A DNA stretch of 64,000 nt from Silene latifolia (taxonomy: Eukaryota; Streptophyta; Magnoliopsida; Caryophyllales; Caryophyllaceae), in the NCBI RefSeq assembly GCF_048544455.1, contig NC_133534.1, positions 39,184,217 through 39,248,216 on the forward strand, given 5' to 3'. Positions 22,596 to 34,126 of this stretch are shown here, piece by piece (position 1 is the first letter of the stretch; each line of letters opens with the position of its first letter). The translations under genes and the position numbers were made by a program. A model generated the notes under the pieces. It saw only the letters and a program-made list of their open reading frames with translations, was not told the origin of the DNA and ran no database searches.

Positions 22596-24323
22596 TGATA
22601 CCGTCGTTTAGTATCAAAAATAAAATTTATAAACCTATTTACTACTAACAGAAGTTAGCGGTAAGGAGGGTCGATCCGCAGGGAGACATTATGAGATTCA
22701 TCTGTTTATATTTAGTCTAAAGGGAAAGGGGGGTTTTGATTTTAATAATAACTAACTAAATGCGAATAAAATAAAAGCTATAACTAAAGCAATTAAATAA
22801 AAAGGTGTTGACAATAATAAAAGGGAAGCTAAGACGATCGGTTCACTGCAGCTACGACGGCGGTATCCTAAGTAACTCTGATATAATCATGTAAGATGGG
22901 CAAATAAGTAGTCCTCTCGGTCCAACTTAACAAGTAGTGTCTTTCGATCTAGCTACGGGTCCCTAAGTATCACTAATACTAGCTGGCCCCCTGAAAAATG
23001 ATTCCTAATACCTAAATTTTACCTATCTTTTGATCTTAGTATAATTCAGTCGTTCAATTGGTAGTCTATTGCCCTCCCCTATCTCTCGATCTATTGGATC
23101 GGTCAATTCCTAAGCATTTAACAAATATCCTCTCGGTCTTTCATTAAATATTGCAATTAAAACAATTGAACAGTGCTAATTCTTACGTGATACAGTCGAT
23201 CGACCATCTAAGCGATCGATCGACCAGCGAACTTCGATCGATCGACTATTGACATCAGTCGATCGACCAAGACCCGAATCAGGTCTACCTATTCTACGTC
23301 GTCTACGCTGCAGATCCCCTCACATCTTAGCAGGGGTGGATTAGCTACGCATAGTAAAACTAATAACGACTACGAAATTACTAATAACGATAAAAGAAAG
23401 CATGATTGTAACGATTGAACAATAAAATTGAAATAATGAAAACTAGGGCTTTGGAATCTAACTACTAATTCTAAATTACTGCAAGAATTGAAGTAAACTG
23501 TAAATAAGAATAGAAATTACCGAAATAGAAAGGGCAGGAAGAATCCGATTGCAAGAACTTTTATTGCGAATTAAACTAAATTGAATGAATTTGAATTAAT
23601 TTGAACTAATGTAAAATTAGATCTAAAACTATCCTAATGTCCTCTCTCTGATGCGAGGGACTTCTTCTAAAACTGATGAATGATGTTACATTTTATAGAG
23701 AAGTCACGTAACTTATTCCTAAACCTAATTACAAGTGGGCTTCGGAACGCCAATCTTTTAATTGCATGTCAGTCTCGTGGTGCGGTCGATCGACCACTGG
23801 GACCAGTCGATCGACCAAAGGTGTTGTACAGTAATGCATTCTGACGAATTCTGCAGCGCGCATCGATCTTAAAACAACTGCCATTTCTTCGTTACTTGGT
23901 CAAATTAGGTGTTCTACACGGAGTTAGAAAGCTAAGAGGATAATCTTTCACCTCCAATTGGAATCACTCGATTATCAGATCTGAAACTCGAGATATAGCC
24001 ATTTTAAGCAGACTGCAGTAATGTGAAGCGATTCTTTGCTTGTTTAAGCTTTGCAATTTGTACGCAGCCATGCTTTTGCTATCTTTAGAACTTGAAACGC
24101 GTCCTAAACTTCAAGTCTGAGTCAAATCTTCATGTCCTTCCTAAGCTTAGCTCTTGGGGTCAAAATTTGGTCCATTATCTACTCATTTCCACAATAATCT
24201 GCAATATTACATAAAAACACGAGAGTAGACGGAAATAGGGAATATAGTAGTGTAAACTACATAATAAGGCTCTGAAATGCGTGTAAAATAGGGTGTAAAA
24301 CATCATATTATGGTCACGCATCA
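22596..24323 (-). repeat. 3' LTR of element B
   Basis: TGATACC..GCATCA ends on plus. A minus-strand TATA box (TATAAAA) lies at about 23691-23697. GTCGATCGAC palindromes cluster at about 23200-23275 and 23783-23820; the first cluster differs strongly from the other LTR. Confidence 0.93.
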
Positions 24324-24345
24324 AACTTCCCCAAACCAAACCCTT
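24324..24345 (-). promoter_or_regulatory. Polypurine tract of element B
   Basis: Minus strand GGTTTGGTTTGGGGAAGTT immediately before the LTR. It is preceded by CTTGGGGACAAGCAAGG, a motif shared with elements A and C at the same place. It would prime plus-strand DNA synthesis. Confidence 0.8.
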
Positions 24346-26393
24346 GCTTGTCCCCAAGCAAGAACTAGACTCGATCTTAGGACCTAATGAAAAGTATTCA
24401 TTCTTAGAGCGAAATGCAAACTGTAAAGCCTAAACCAATTTAATGCTAAAAATCAACAATCAATTAGTAATATGAATCATGCAAACGAGTTATGTAGTCA
24501 TTAAAAATTGCTGAACTTTAAACTATAGAGACTTATCATATTGGACTCTCACGGGTCGCTCAAATCACTCAATAAATACAGGTGAATATATGTAAAGATA
24601 GAAAGAAGTAATTTTTGTAATGACTCTCACCTAACTACGACCTATAAGAACATGCCTGCAATCTAATATGAAAATGATCTCTACAACCGTACATATGCAT
24701 TCCAACCATAAAAGACCATGACACATGCCGAGGTAAATTTGGATATGTGAGGCTATGGGTAAGAAGAGGCTAAAATGAATTTGGATAAAGGAGTTAAAGC
24801 CAAGTTAGTAACTACTGAAAACCAAACTATAAAATATTCCAACTTCATACTCAAGATTTCAATCGAAATGGTGCTAAATATCAAGCACTAATCTCAAAAT
24901 TCCACAATATATTAATTCTCCAAATAATATTAATCGCAACATGGGAACAAAATCACCATCTAATAATAATAAAAACCATGTGATTTTTCGAATTTTCTTT
25001 CGCTACTGCAGCAAGCAGTCGATCGACCAAGTGGGACGGTCGATCGACTGATCTTTTTTTTTTCGAATTCCTGTTTCTGTTTTTTTTTCTTTTTCTTTTC
25101 TTTCCCTTCAACATTTCACCAACATATTCTCAACACGAGACATAAAAACCAAAATGCAATAAAATATTCCCGAACGACTACCAATACTAGCTCAGCAGGG
25201 GTAGGCTCAATATGGAATGTAGCTTATGGGACAAAAAAGGCAAATTTGGCTTTTGTGGGGCTTATGGGTAAAATGAATAAAGAGGAACCTCTTCCACATG
25301 TGTCAACTGACCACAAACCGAATGCATACAGGTATTAAGCAGACTAAGTTCATATTTATGCATATTGATATAACATGCCTTATAAGGAGTACTACTCACA
25401 ATCCTAGATGAACTGGTCATGGATGACACCAGTTAAAAGGCTCTAAAACTCAGAATATAATGTAGTTTGCCAAAAATCTAAGTCAAGTCTCAAGATTCAG
25501 CGAATAAATTAACGAAAACTCGTAGATATGCATATGTGATTCTACTAATAACATGTCAATTGAGCACGATTTAGGCACAAACAGCTGAAAATGCAATGTC
25601 ATCATTGAACTACTACCGTTCCGACTCGACCTACATGTTAGAATAAACGTGAATTTTTTTGAATTTTTGAAATTTATTCAATTTTATTGAATTTTGATTT
25701 TTGTATATATAGGAAATAAATACAATGCAAGCAGAAATGCAATAAACGTGTAACTGAAATGTAATAAAAACAATGCAAATGCGACGCAAAACCCTTCCCC
25801 AAACCAAATCACACAGTGTCCCCATTGTGCAAAATCATGTAAAAGAAACAAAAACGGAAATGGGATTTTGGCGATAAATAACTAAATAAGACATGAAAAG
25901 GAACTCGGAAACACACAAGATTTTAAGCGCAAAAGGAAACCTCCCCAAATCAGCGTGAGCTAGGAGGTTTCAGTAGCCAGTAGTGCTACCAATAAGGTAC
26001 ACCCTTTCGTGCTCCACAAAACAACCAAACACAGTAGGGGAATGATCGCGAAACAGGTACAACAGCAATAGTGGTCGATCGACTGTTGGTACTGGTCGAT
26101 CGACTGACTTACTTGACGAAACAGTACTTTCTTCGAATTAACTCAATAAATTGAGTTAACTTGGTCGAAACCTGCAAAATTGCACATAAATACAGCGCTC
26201 AAAATTGTGCTAAACCCAAATGCAAAGTCTATAGAGTTGTAAAACAAAGCTTATTCGCAAGATAACAAAAATCACACTCCGGGTTGCCTCCCGGCTAGCG
26301 CTGGTTTCAGTCAGGTCCCGCTCGACCTCTTTTTCTTCAGCCAACTACTCTAATTGAGCCCAATCAAAACAGCTCAAAGCTCGTAGCAACCTA
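24346..26393 (-). other. 3' non-coding region of element B
   Basis: No coding frame. In element orientation it holds a first purine motif (about 25795-25840, GGGGACACTGTGTGATTTGG then TTTGGGGAAGGG), and a purine-rich tract (about 25050-25110). A conserved core follows (about 24624-24685, reverse complement of ACATGCCTGCAATCTAATATG-like sequence), then the second purine motif at the LTR. GTCGATCGAC palindromes occur near 25018-25050 and 26073-26110. The same order occurs in A and C. Confidence 0.7.
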
Positions 26394-27293
26394 TCAAACT
26401 TCTTTGCATGTGCTACACAAAACTGTAAGTAGCACCATAAGACAGCAATAGCATAGGAAAGTAAAATATAATAACATATAAAGCCTAACAAATTTCCTAT
26501 GACAGCTCCTAAAATCATTCACAAAATTATTCCTCCCTCCAGCTAAGGGCGGAATATAGAAGCTCAAATTAACCGCAAGTGGTAAATAAAGGAGATTTGT
26601 AGCATTTGACTCAAAAATAACGCGAGTAGAATCCAGATGCTCAGACGGGTAAGAACTGTGAGGTGGAGGAATCTGGTCGGCTAAAGAAGAAGGTGGATAA
26701 TCATCCCAGATGCAAGGGGCTGTAAAGTCAAATGGGTCAATCGGGTCCTCTATAATAGGCTCATCTACATTGTCATTATTATCCCTTATGACCTCAAGAC
26801 TATCAAAATTTTCCTCCTCACTCTCCTTATCGCTAGACTCGTCAATTTGGAGGTTCTGAAAGAGATCCTTCCAATCGTCCTCACTATCAGTGTAAGAATC
26901 ATAAAGGGGTTCTAAACTATCCTCATAAAAAAGATTGTCAACCACACTAATGGTCTCCTCTATGTCTCCGTCATCATTTTCTAAAACGATTTCTAAAGTC
27001 TCACCCACCCCCTCATTTGAGTCAACATGAAGAGAAAAGTTGGGTTTAAGAGATTCAGCAGCAAACCAATCAAAGAATTCTAATACCTCATTTACGGGGA
27101 TTCCTTCGAAATCCCACTTACCAATAGATTCTAGGTATGCTTGCGTAGGGTCATTCATACCCCGGAAGATAGTCCAGCACATTTGGAGTTCAGAAAATGC
27201 ATCTCGTTTGGGCTCGAGCCACTCCGAAAGTCTGGCTAAATAAGCACCAAAAATTTCGTTCTCTTCCTGCGGAAAGAGAAGAACGAAAAACAT
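26394..27293 (-). CDS. Element B protein: short Gag-like domain, acidic linker, C-terminal hydrophobic segment
   Basis: One open frame of 299 codons, about 100 bp inside the LTR. Residues 8-90 (PQEENEIFGAYLARLSEWLE ... IFRGMNDPTQAYLES ... EVLEFFDWFAAES) have the layout of the second half of the Athila Gag core, but are divergent. Residues about 95-215 are strongly acidic. The last 30 residues contain LYMLLYFTFLCYCCLMVLLT, a likely membrane segment. There is no zinc knuckle and no protease. The frame is intact, unlike its neighbours. Its role is unknown; a trimmed structural protein of a parasitic element is my inference. Element A ends its protein in a similar hydrophobic segment. Confidence 0.65.
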   Translation of the reverse strand: MFFVLLFPQEENEIFGAYLARLSEWLEPKRDAFSELQMCWTIFRGMNDPTQAYLESIGKWDFEGIPVNEVLEFFDWFAAESLKPNFSLHVDSNEGVGETLEIVLENDDGDIEETISVVDNLFYEDSLEPLYDSYTDSEDDWKDLFQNLQIDESSDKESEEENFDSLEVIRDNNDNVDEPIIEDPIDPFDFTAPCIWDDYPPSSLADQIPPPHSSYPSEHLDSTRVIFESNATNLLYLPLAVNLSFYIPPLAGGRNNFVNDFRSCHRKFVRLYMLLYFTFLCYCCLMVLLTVLCSTCKEV

Positions 27294-27368
27294 AAGAACG
27301 GTCTCAAGGAACCGAAGTTCCTTGAGACAAGAAATAAACTAAATAAAAACAGATAAAACTACGCTGCC

Positions 27369-27386
27369 TCCCCGGCAACGGTGCCA
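27369..27386 (-). promoter_or_regulatory. Primer-binding site of element B (tRNA-Asp type)
   Basis: Minus strand TGGCACCGTTGCCGGGGA, one mismatch from the site of element A. Five bases separate it from the LTR starting at 27392. Confidence 0.88.
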
Positions 27387-27391
27387 AAATT

Positions 27392-29119
27392 TGATACCGT
27401 TGTTTAGTATCAAAAATAAAATTTATAAACCTATTTACTACTAACAGAAGTTAGCGGTAAGCAGGGTCGATCCGCAGGGAGACATTATGAGATTCATCTG
27501 TTTATATTTAGTCTAAAGGGAAAGCGGGGTTTTGATTTTAATAATAACTAACTAAATGCGAATAAAATAAAAGCTATAACTAAAGCAATTAAATAAAAAG
27601 GTGTAGACAATAATAAAAGGGAAGCTAAGACGATCGGTTCACTGCAGCTACGATGGCGGTATCCTAAGTAAGTCTGATATAATCATGTAAGATGGGCAAA
27701 TAAGTAGTCCTCTCGGTCCAACTTAACAAGTAGCGTCTTTCGATCTAGCTACGGGTCCCTAAGTATCACTAATACTAGCTCTCGCCCTGAAAAATGATTC
27801 CTAATACCTAAATTTTACCTATCTTTTGATCTTAGTATAATTTAGTCGTTCAATTGGTAGTCTATTGCCCTCCCCTATCTCTCGATCTATTGGATCGGTC
27901 AATTCCTAAGCATTTAACAAATATCCTCTCGGTCTTTCATTAAATATTGCAATTAAAACAATTGAAGAGTGCTGATTCTTACGTGATACAGTCGATCGAC
28001 CATCTAAGCCAGTCGATCGATCAACGGGCTCAGTCGATCGACTATTGACATCAGTCGATCGACCAAAACCCGAATCAGGTCTACCTATTCTACGTCGTCT
28101 ACGTTGCAGATCCCCTCACATCTTAGCAGGGGTGGATTAGCTACGCATAGTAAAACTAATAACGACTACGAAATTACTAATAACGATAAAAGAAAGCATG
28201 ATTGTAACGATTGAATAATAAAATTGAAATAATGAAAATTAGGGCTTTGGAATCTAACTACTAATTCTAAATTACTGCAAGAATTGAAGTAAACTGTAAA
28301 TAAGAATAGAAATTACCGAAATAGAAAGGGCAGGAAGAATCCGATTGCAAGAACTTTTATTGCGAATTAAACTAAATTGAATGAATTTGAATTAATTTGA
28401 ACTAATGTAAAATTAGATCTAAAACTATCCTAATGTCCTCTCTCTGATGCGAGGGACTTCCTCTAAAACTGATGAATGATGTTACGTTTTATAGAGAAGT
28501 CACGTAACTTATTCCTAAACCTAATTACAAGTGGGATTCGGAATTCCAATCTTTTAATTGCACGTCAGTCTCGTGGTGCGGTCGATCGACTACTGGGACC
28601 AGTCGATCGACCAAAGGTGTTGTACAGTAATGCATTCTGACGAATTCTGCAGCGCGCATCGATCTTAAAATAGCTGCCATTTCTTCGTTACTTGGTCAAA
28701 TTAGGTGTTCTACACGGAGTTAGAAAGCTAAGAGGATAATCTTTCACCTACAATTGGAATCACTCGATTATCAGATCTGAAACTCGAGATATAGCCATTT
28801 TAAGCAGACTGCAGTAATGTGAAGCGATTCTTTGCTTGTTTAAGCTTTGCAATTTGTACGCAGCCATGCTTTTGCTATCTTTAGACCTTGAAACGCGTCC
28901 TAAACTTCAAGTCTGAGTCAAATCTTCATGTCCTTCCTAAGCTTAGCTCTTGGGGTCAAGATTTGGTCCATTATCTACTCATTTCCGCAATAATCTGCAA
29001 TATTACATAAAAACACGAGAGTAGACGGAAATAGGGAATATAGTAGTGTAAACTACATAATAAGGCTCTGAAATGCGTGTAAAATAGGGTGTAAAACATC
29101 ATATTATGGTCACACATCA
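27392..29119 (-). repeat. 5' LTR of element B
   Basis: 1728 bp, partner of 22596-24323. A minus-strand TATAAAA lies at 28487-28493. GTCGATCGAC palindromes lie at about 27993-28070 and 28580-28612. Confidence 0.93.
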
Positions 29120-29124
29120 AGTAA

Positions 29125-29532
29125 TAAGCAGGAAATGGTTCACATGGTTCAACAAGAAGTGTCCTGCGAGAGATGTGGGATAGATGGCCACACCGCGGCC
29201 AAGTGTATGAGTACCATTGAGCAAGTTCATGCCTTTCAGTCTTTCAAGCAAGGTACTCCTTATTCTAACTTCTTCCCTGAAAGGAGTCAGAATGCTTATG
29301 CTCAAGCCCCGCCACAAAATACTTATATAATTCCTCCAAATCGTGGTAACCAACCACAAGGAAATTTTGTTCGGCAAAATCAAGGAGGTTTTCAACAAAT
29401 GCAACCTCCTCCTCAAGCTCCAAGTAATAAGATGGCAGAGTTGAGAGCTCTCTTACAACAAACTTTGTCAATGCAACAAAAGCAAACGGCTTAGATCTCC
29501 AAACTAATGGCTCAAAACAAGATGTTGGATAC
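29125..29532 (+). pseudogene. Element A gag, second segment (zinc knuckle)
   Basis: This continues the Gag frame after element B. It contains the nucleic-acid-binding knuckle CERCGIDGHTAAKC (C-x2-C-x4-H-x4-C) followed by a Gln/Pro-rich stretch. A TAG stop at about 29492 interrupts it. Beyond the stop the frame goes on (ISKLMAQNKMLD) until element C enters at 29528-29532. Confidence 0.82.
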
Positions 29533-30893
29533 TGATAGGCTAATCGCGTACCTATGCAAAGATAAATTCCCTAAACACAAGTAAATGTAGTAATAGGGTT
29601 CGAACCACAAGGAAACGGGAATTACGTTGTAAATTGTTATGGGTAGATTTTTATCAAGGTCGATTTCGTTTTTGGTTTGACTTGGTTGTTTGATTGACTA
29701 ATAAAACTATGATGTGAATTATATGATTAAAAGAGAGTCTAAGGGGTTCGGGTCACACATACAAAGGTAAATATATGATCATGATAAACTTGGTACTAAT
29801 AACATTGTCAATTGCTTAGGTTTAGAGACACCCACCTGACGATATTAGTGTCAACCATAGACCGGGTCCTAGAGAAACTCTCGTCCATGACTAGGTCGTC
29901 CTACTATACATGCTTAGTCTAATTCAATTCCGTGCCTCTTGACTTATAGAACGAATGAACAAACTTAATCAATTGAATAAGGCCTTAAACAAAGATTAAA
30001 CGTTATGGCACAAGCATGTGATAGAAGCAATATGGACAATATTATTATTAACCTATTTTATCATGTTTCATTTGTGATTATTGCATGGCTCCCCTAGCCC
30101 TTAGACTAAGAGAAATAGCTACTCATGTTAAGGTGTAAATTGTAAGTTATATTAAGAGAAATGATAAACATGATTAAATGATTTATATGAACTAGATGTT
30201 TTAACATGTAAAAGAAATTAAACTAAGGTAGTCTAAATAAAGTGCTTAATTATAAACTAATATAACCTAAATAGATATGTGAAAATGTAAACTATATAGA
30301 AATACCTTAAGGAGATGAACTTGAATGGAAGAACAATATATAACCAAATGCTTGAAAATGAATTAAGAACCAAATGTTTAAGAACTACAAGATTAACTAA
30401 TTTGTAAACTAATATGAAAACTATTGAGAGAGATTATATTGCTTAAGGCTATGAAGAATAAAAGTGAGACGTAAAAATTGGATGCCTAAGCCTTGGAATG
30501 CCTCTCCTATTTATAGGACAGGAAAAGGAAACGTAAACAATCAAGGTGCATGCGGCCCCGATCGGGGTCGTGGTTATCCGGGTATTTTGGCTTAAATTCT
30601 TGTTTAATGCTTGAAGGAATCCAATGTTTGCGATAAATGATCCTTAATGCACCCGGTTAATGCTTCATAATTCCTTCTAAGAGCTCCCAAAAAGCATCCT
30701 AAGCATGTTGGAATCTTATGCTTTCCACCTTGACTTGGACTTGAACATTGGGCTTTGACTTTGATTGTTGTCAACATTTGCATTACACATATTAATCCAT
30801 CAATTTCTCCATGCAAAACGCAATCCAATGCTCCATGCTTAGTCCAACACTTGGTCTTGTTTAGCTTAGTGAACTTAGTGTATAAAATGATAG
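29533..30893 (-). repeat. 3' LTR of element C, left portion
   Basis: Starts TGATAGGCTAATC on plus and is cut by element D at TSD GATAG (30889-30893). A minus-strand TATA box lies at 30509-30516. It carries one CCCCGATCGGGG palindrome (near 30555), whereas the other LTR has two. The remaining 159 bp are at 50426-50584. Confidence 0.92.
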
Positions 30894-33323
30894 TGTAGAC
30901 ACCTCGTTTCTGCACCTCCCGCAAACCACACGGTGATGATTGGGCCGCATGTTTGATTCGCGGAACGATTTGTGACAGTTCGTAAGATTATCGTCAAGTG
31001 TTTGCTCAAATATTAATGTCAACCTCTTAGTTGTCATCTACGTCCGGATACGGTCGTTTTGGCGATAATTAGAGTACATTGAGTCCGGGACAAAAACCGT
31101 CTCCATTTTTTCGATAGTTGTTAAATCCCGAGTCAGAATGTTCTGGAATGTTCCGGATATTTCTATTCCATATTTCACAAATTTTATCTTTTGGCAAATA
31201 ATATCCCGTAATATTCAAAAGATAATCGAATTATTTCCGTCCTACCATAACTCAAACGCGGAAATCTTTCTTCAGCAGGAGGAAACCTCCTGGGAATAGA
31301 CGCGGCCAGTCTTTGCGCCTCTTCCAAGGGACGCACGATGGCTGCTGCGCCTCTTCCCAGGCCCTTCTTTGCATGATTTACGTATCTTTTTTATATCTTT
31401 CCGAGATTCACTTCCAAAGAGTCTCCGAAACCCTATTCCTCCGTGTGATTAGTATAAATAGGAGCCTTCGCTCCTCATATTTCTCACGCGAGTGTCCGCC
31501 CTTCTCTTCTCCCTTTGCATTCTAGACTTCGTTCTTACTAATTGGCGCCTACGTGCTTGGACTTCCAACCACGTAAGCTCGGATCTTTCCGGGTACCAGC
31601 CTCTCCGTTGCATGACCGACCAATTTGACCAACTACACTCAATCAATCTAAATTAATCAATCGTTTTCCTTTTACGAGGGCACTCTTTCATTGCATTCGC
31701 GTCGAGCATTCACTAATCGATACTTAGTTCATCTCGTTCCGTCAACATGTAAGTCTGAGGGTGTATAATTCTCTTTATTTATTGTATTTTATTTATTCAT
31801 CGTTGTAAGATTTATGTCGAAAACATCTAATTAAAATCGATTTCTAAAACCCTTTGTTAAAACCTGTTTTTTGCGGATTTCCAGTAGACAGACGTCGAGA
31901 AAAGACGCAGCAACTGCTGCGCCTCTTCGAAGGAGCGCAGTTCCTGCTGCGCCTCTTCGTGAGGCTGCCGCAGTTCCTGCTTCTTTTCTTCTTCTTCGTC
32001 CTCTGTAATTCGTTGTTCTTATTTGATTTCGATTGTTTGTCTTTAATAATTCGTTCGCATGATAGCATAATAATTCACATGTATATATTCATCATTAATT
32101 CACATGTTTTAATTCATCAATAAATCCGACTTAAATCTCAAGTAATCAATATTTGCGGGTTTTCGTCATTAAATATCCAATCCGAGTTTTAGAGATTCGA
32201 TTTCGTCATATTGAGTTTCTGGAATTTACCTTTGGTATATTTTGCATCCATATTCATTGTTAATTCGTCATTGATTCATCATGTTTAGTCTAATTATTTA
32301 ATTAGTTTGTTTAGTTGTTTATTGATTCATTCATTAACATCGTCCCTTCATGTAATTAATCCCTTTTAATTTCCGTCTCATCCATGTTTTACTGTTTTTA
32401 TGACTAATTCATATGTAATTAATGCATTAAATCACTTTCATCCGAGTATTATTATCAATTAACCATTAAAATCATCAATTGACATTAACGATTTGCGATT
32501 AAAACTGCCACAACCAGAACTCACCCCTTGAAGCACGCAAAGAATCGCTGCTGCGCCTCTTCAGGGCGCGATTCTGCTGCGCTGTTCAGGTTGAGTTTCG
32601 TCTCGAACTCTTTTCTGCCTTGACCTAGTTTATTTAGCCTACGTAATCAACTAACTAATATTCGTATTATCACCTGATTTCTGTTCGTTCATTTATTTAT
32701 TTCTTTTATTTCTTTTATTCCTTTTTCTCAAATTATCCGTTTTAAGGGTGTTTTCGACATAAATCATCTAATCCGTTGTAATTAATGTAATTTTCAATTA
32801 ATGTAATTTTTATTATTGTATTTCTTTTATTGCTTGCTTGTCTTCACACATAAATCAATATTAAATCCCAACTTCGACCCAATTGTATGATTAATTAATT
32901 GTTCAACCGACTTAGTTAAATCTTCACATGTTAGGATTAATCTAATGGATGTTGCATTGCATGCATATAGCCGACGATATATCAAGTACGAATAAACTTC
33001 CCTAATCATTAGTAGAGGCCGCTATCGAGGCGGGCGGGATTAGGTGTTCGATCAAAAGAGCTTCCTAATACGTACCCTCACCCCTTACTCCAGATCTCCG
33101 TGAGCACCCGTGTTCATTGGCATCCACGAGAGTCATTCTAGACATAGAATGCTAAGGGTAATGATTGCTTAGTGTTCATGTCACTACTTTGTGTCTTGAC
33201 ATGACATGAGGTATTCGAACGGTTCCAATTTCCCATAAAAATTGGTGGCGACTCCTTACAAAATGCAAACGCTCGTCCCTCGTTTCTCACCAAGCGCCCC
33301 CGTGGGCGCGTCCGCTGTCCACG
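30894..33323 (+). repeat. 5' LTR of element D
   Basis: Begins TGTAGACACCTCG and ends GCTGTCCACG (CACA in the other copy). TATAAATA lies at 31453-31460, in ATTAGTATAAATAGGAGC. GCAGC..GCTGCGCCTCTTC palindrome-like motifs lie at about 31295-31355, 31895-31975 and 32530-32610; these blocks carry most of the differences from the 3' LTR. Short frames inside are not genes. Confidence 0.93.
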
Positions 33324-33325
33324 TT

Positions 33326-33342
33326 TGGCGACTCCTGGGGAC
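33326..33342 (+). promoter_or_regulatory. Primer-binding site of element D
   Basis: TGGCGACTCCTGGGGAC, two bases after the LTR. It resembles the TGGCGACTC..TGGGGA site of Ogre/Tat elements (reported as tRNA-Arg type), with a short internal deletion. Confidence 0.75.
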
Positions 33343-34126
33343 ATACACTTACGTGTAGCTAGGGTGAAACTTGAACAAGGTTAGGGAATAAGTTTGTACA
33401 AGACAATTGTCGGTTTTCATAACTCGGTCTTCCTAGACCGTTTAATTCGGCCTTCCTAGGCCCAACCCAACCCATTCGACCAATTGTCCCGTCTAAACGG
33501 TCCTAATTCTTATTTGGGCCTAAGGATGGATAGCGATTGACGTCATCCATACCATGATGCTTACTCTTGTTTGTATCAAGGGCCTTCACTACTTGAGGAA
33601 ATGGACTAGGAATCGGCCTTACTCTTGTTTGGCACGAGCCTCTCCACAGACTTCGGGTTTGATGGTTCGGTATGGCAACCCACCCTTTAAACCAAAACCC
33701 TTTTAAATGCACTCAGCATCCCGTTATAATGCTTGTATAAATGTGTAAACCTTACGTGATCACCACCTCTAAACAAAACCATGACGAATTTTCAAAAAAT
33801 CAAAATCTCATTTTCAAACAAGATTTTCGAAAAAAAAAAAAAGTAGGCCTTCAATTAGCGCAAAATCCGGTCAAAACTCTGTCCGTTTGTCAAGTCAAAA
33901 TTCGGGCCACAAGCCCATTTCAAAACCTTACTTCGAGTCCACTCCTGCAACTACACTACAGTTGGCTAGGACACACATTTTCAAAGACCTTGTCTTTCTT
34001 CAAAACTCACTCAACACAAGTGGCACACACCCACTTCACGAGTCCAAACTTTTCTCCTTTTAGCAAGTGTGATAGAATGGTCGATCGTGTTTTGATTCGT
34101 CGCCAATCTCTTATCCAGTTTCCAAG
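33343..34126 (+). other. 5' untranslated region of element D
   Basis: A leader of about 780 bp between primer site and gag. It has short CGGTCTTCCTAG / CGGCCTTCCTAG repeats near 33425-33460 and an A run at 33830-33842. A 149-codon frame crosses it, but its composition is not protein-like and it overlaps the gag start in another frame, so I do not call it a gene. Confidence 0.6.

Larger units (their letters stand above)
22596..29119 (-). mobile_element. Element B: non-autonomous Athila-like retrotransposon inserted in gag of A
   Basis: The LTRs of 1728 bp each (22596-24323 and 27392-29119) are the same length and nearly identical, so insertion is recent. The duplication AGTAA is exact (22591-22595 and 29120-29124). 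It reads on minus: primer site at 27369-27386, one 299-codon frame, about 2 kb of non-coding DNA, and a polypurine tract at 24324. The 3.07-kb interior lacks protease, RT and integrase. Confidence 0.93.

Noticed and set aside
29135..29494. Separate small zinc-knuckle protein gene
   Set aside because: It is the continuation of element A gag between insertions B and C, shown by the target duplications.
31313..32123. Frames inside the element D LTR (both strands, repeated near 48926-49165)
   Set aside because: They are present in both LTRs, differ by indels and carry no domain.
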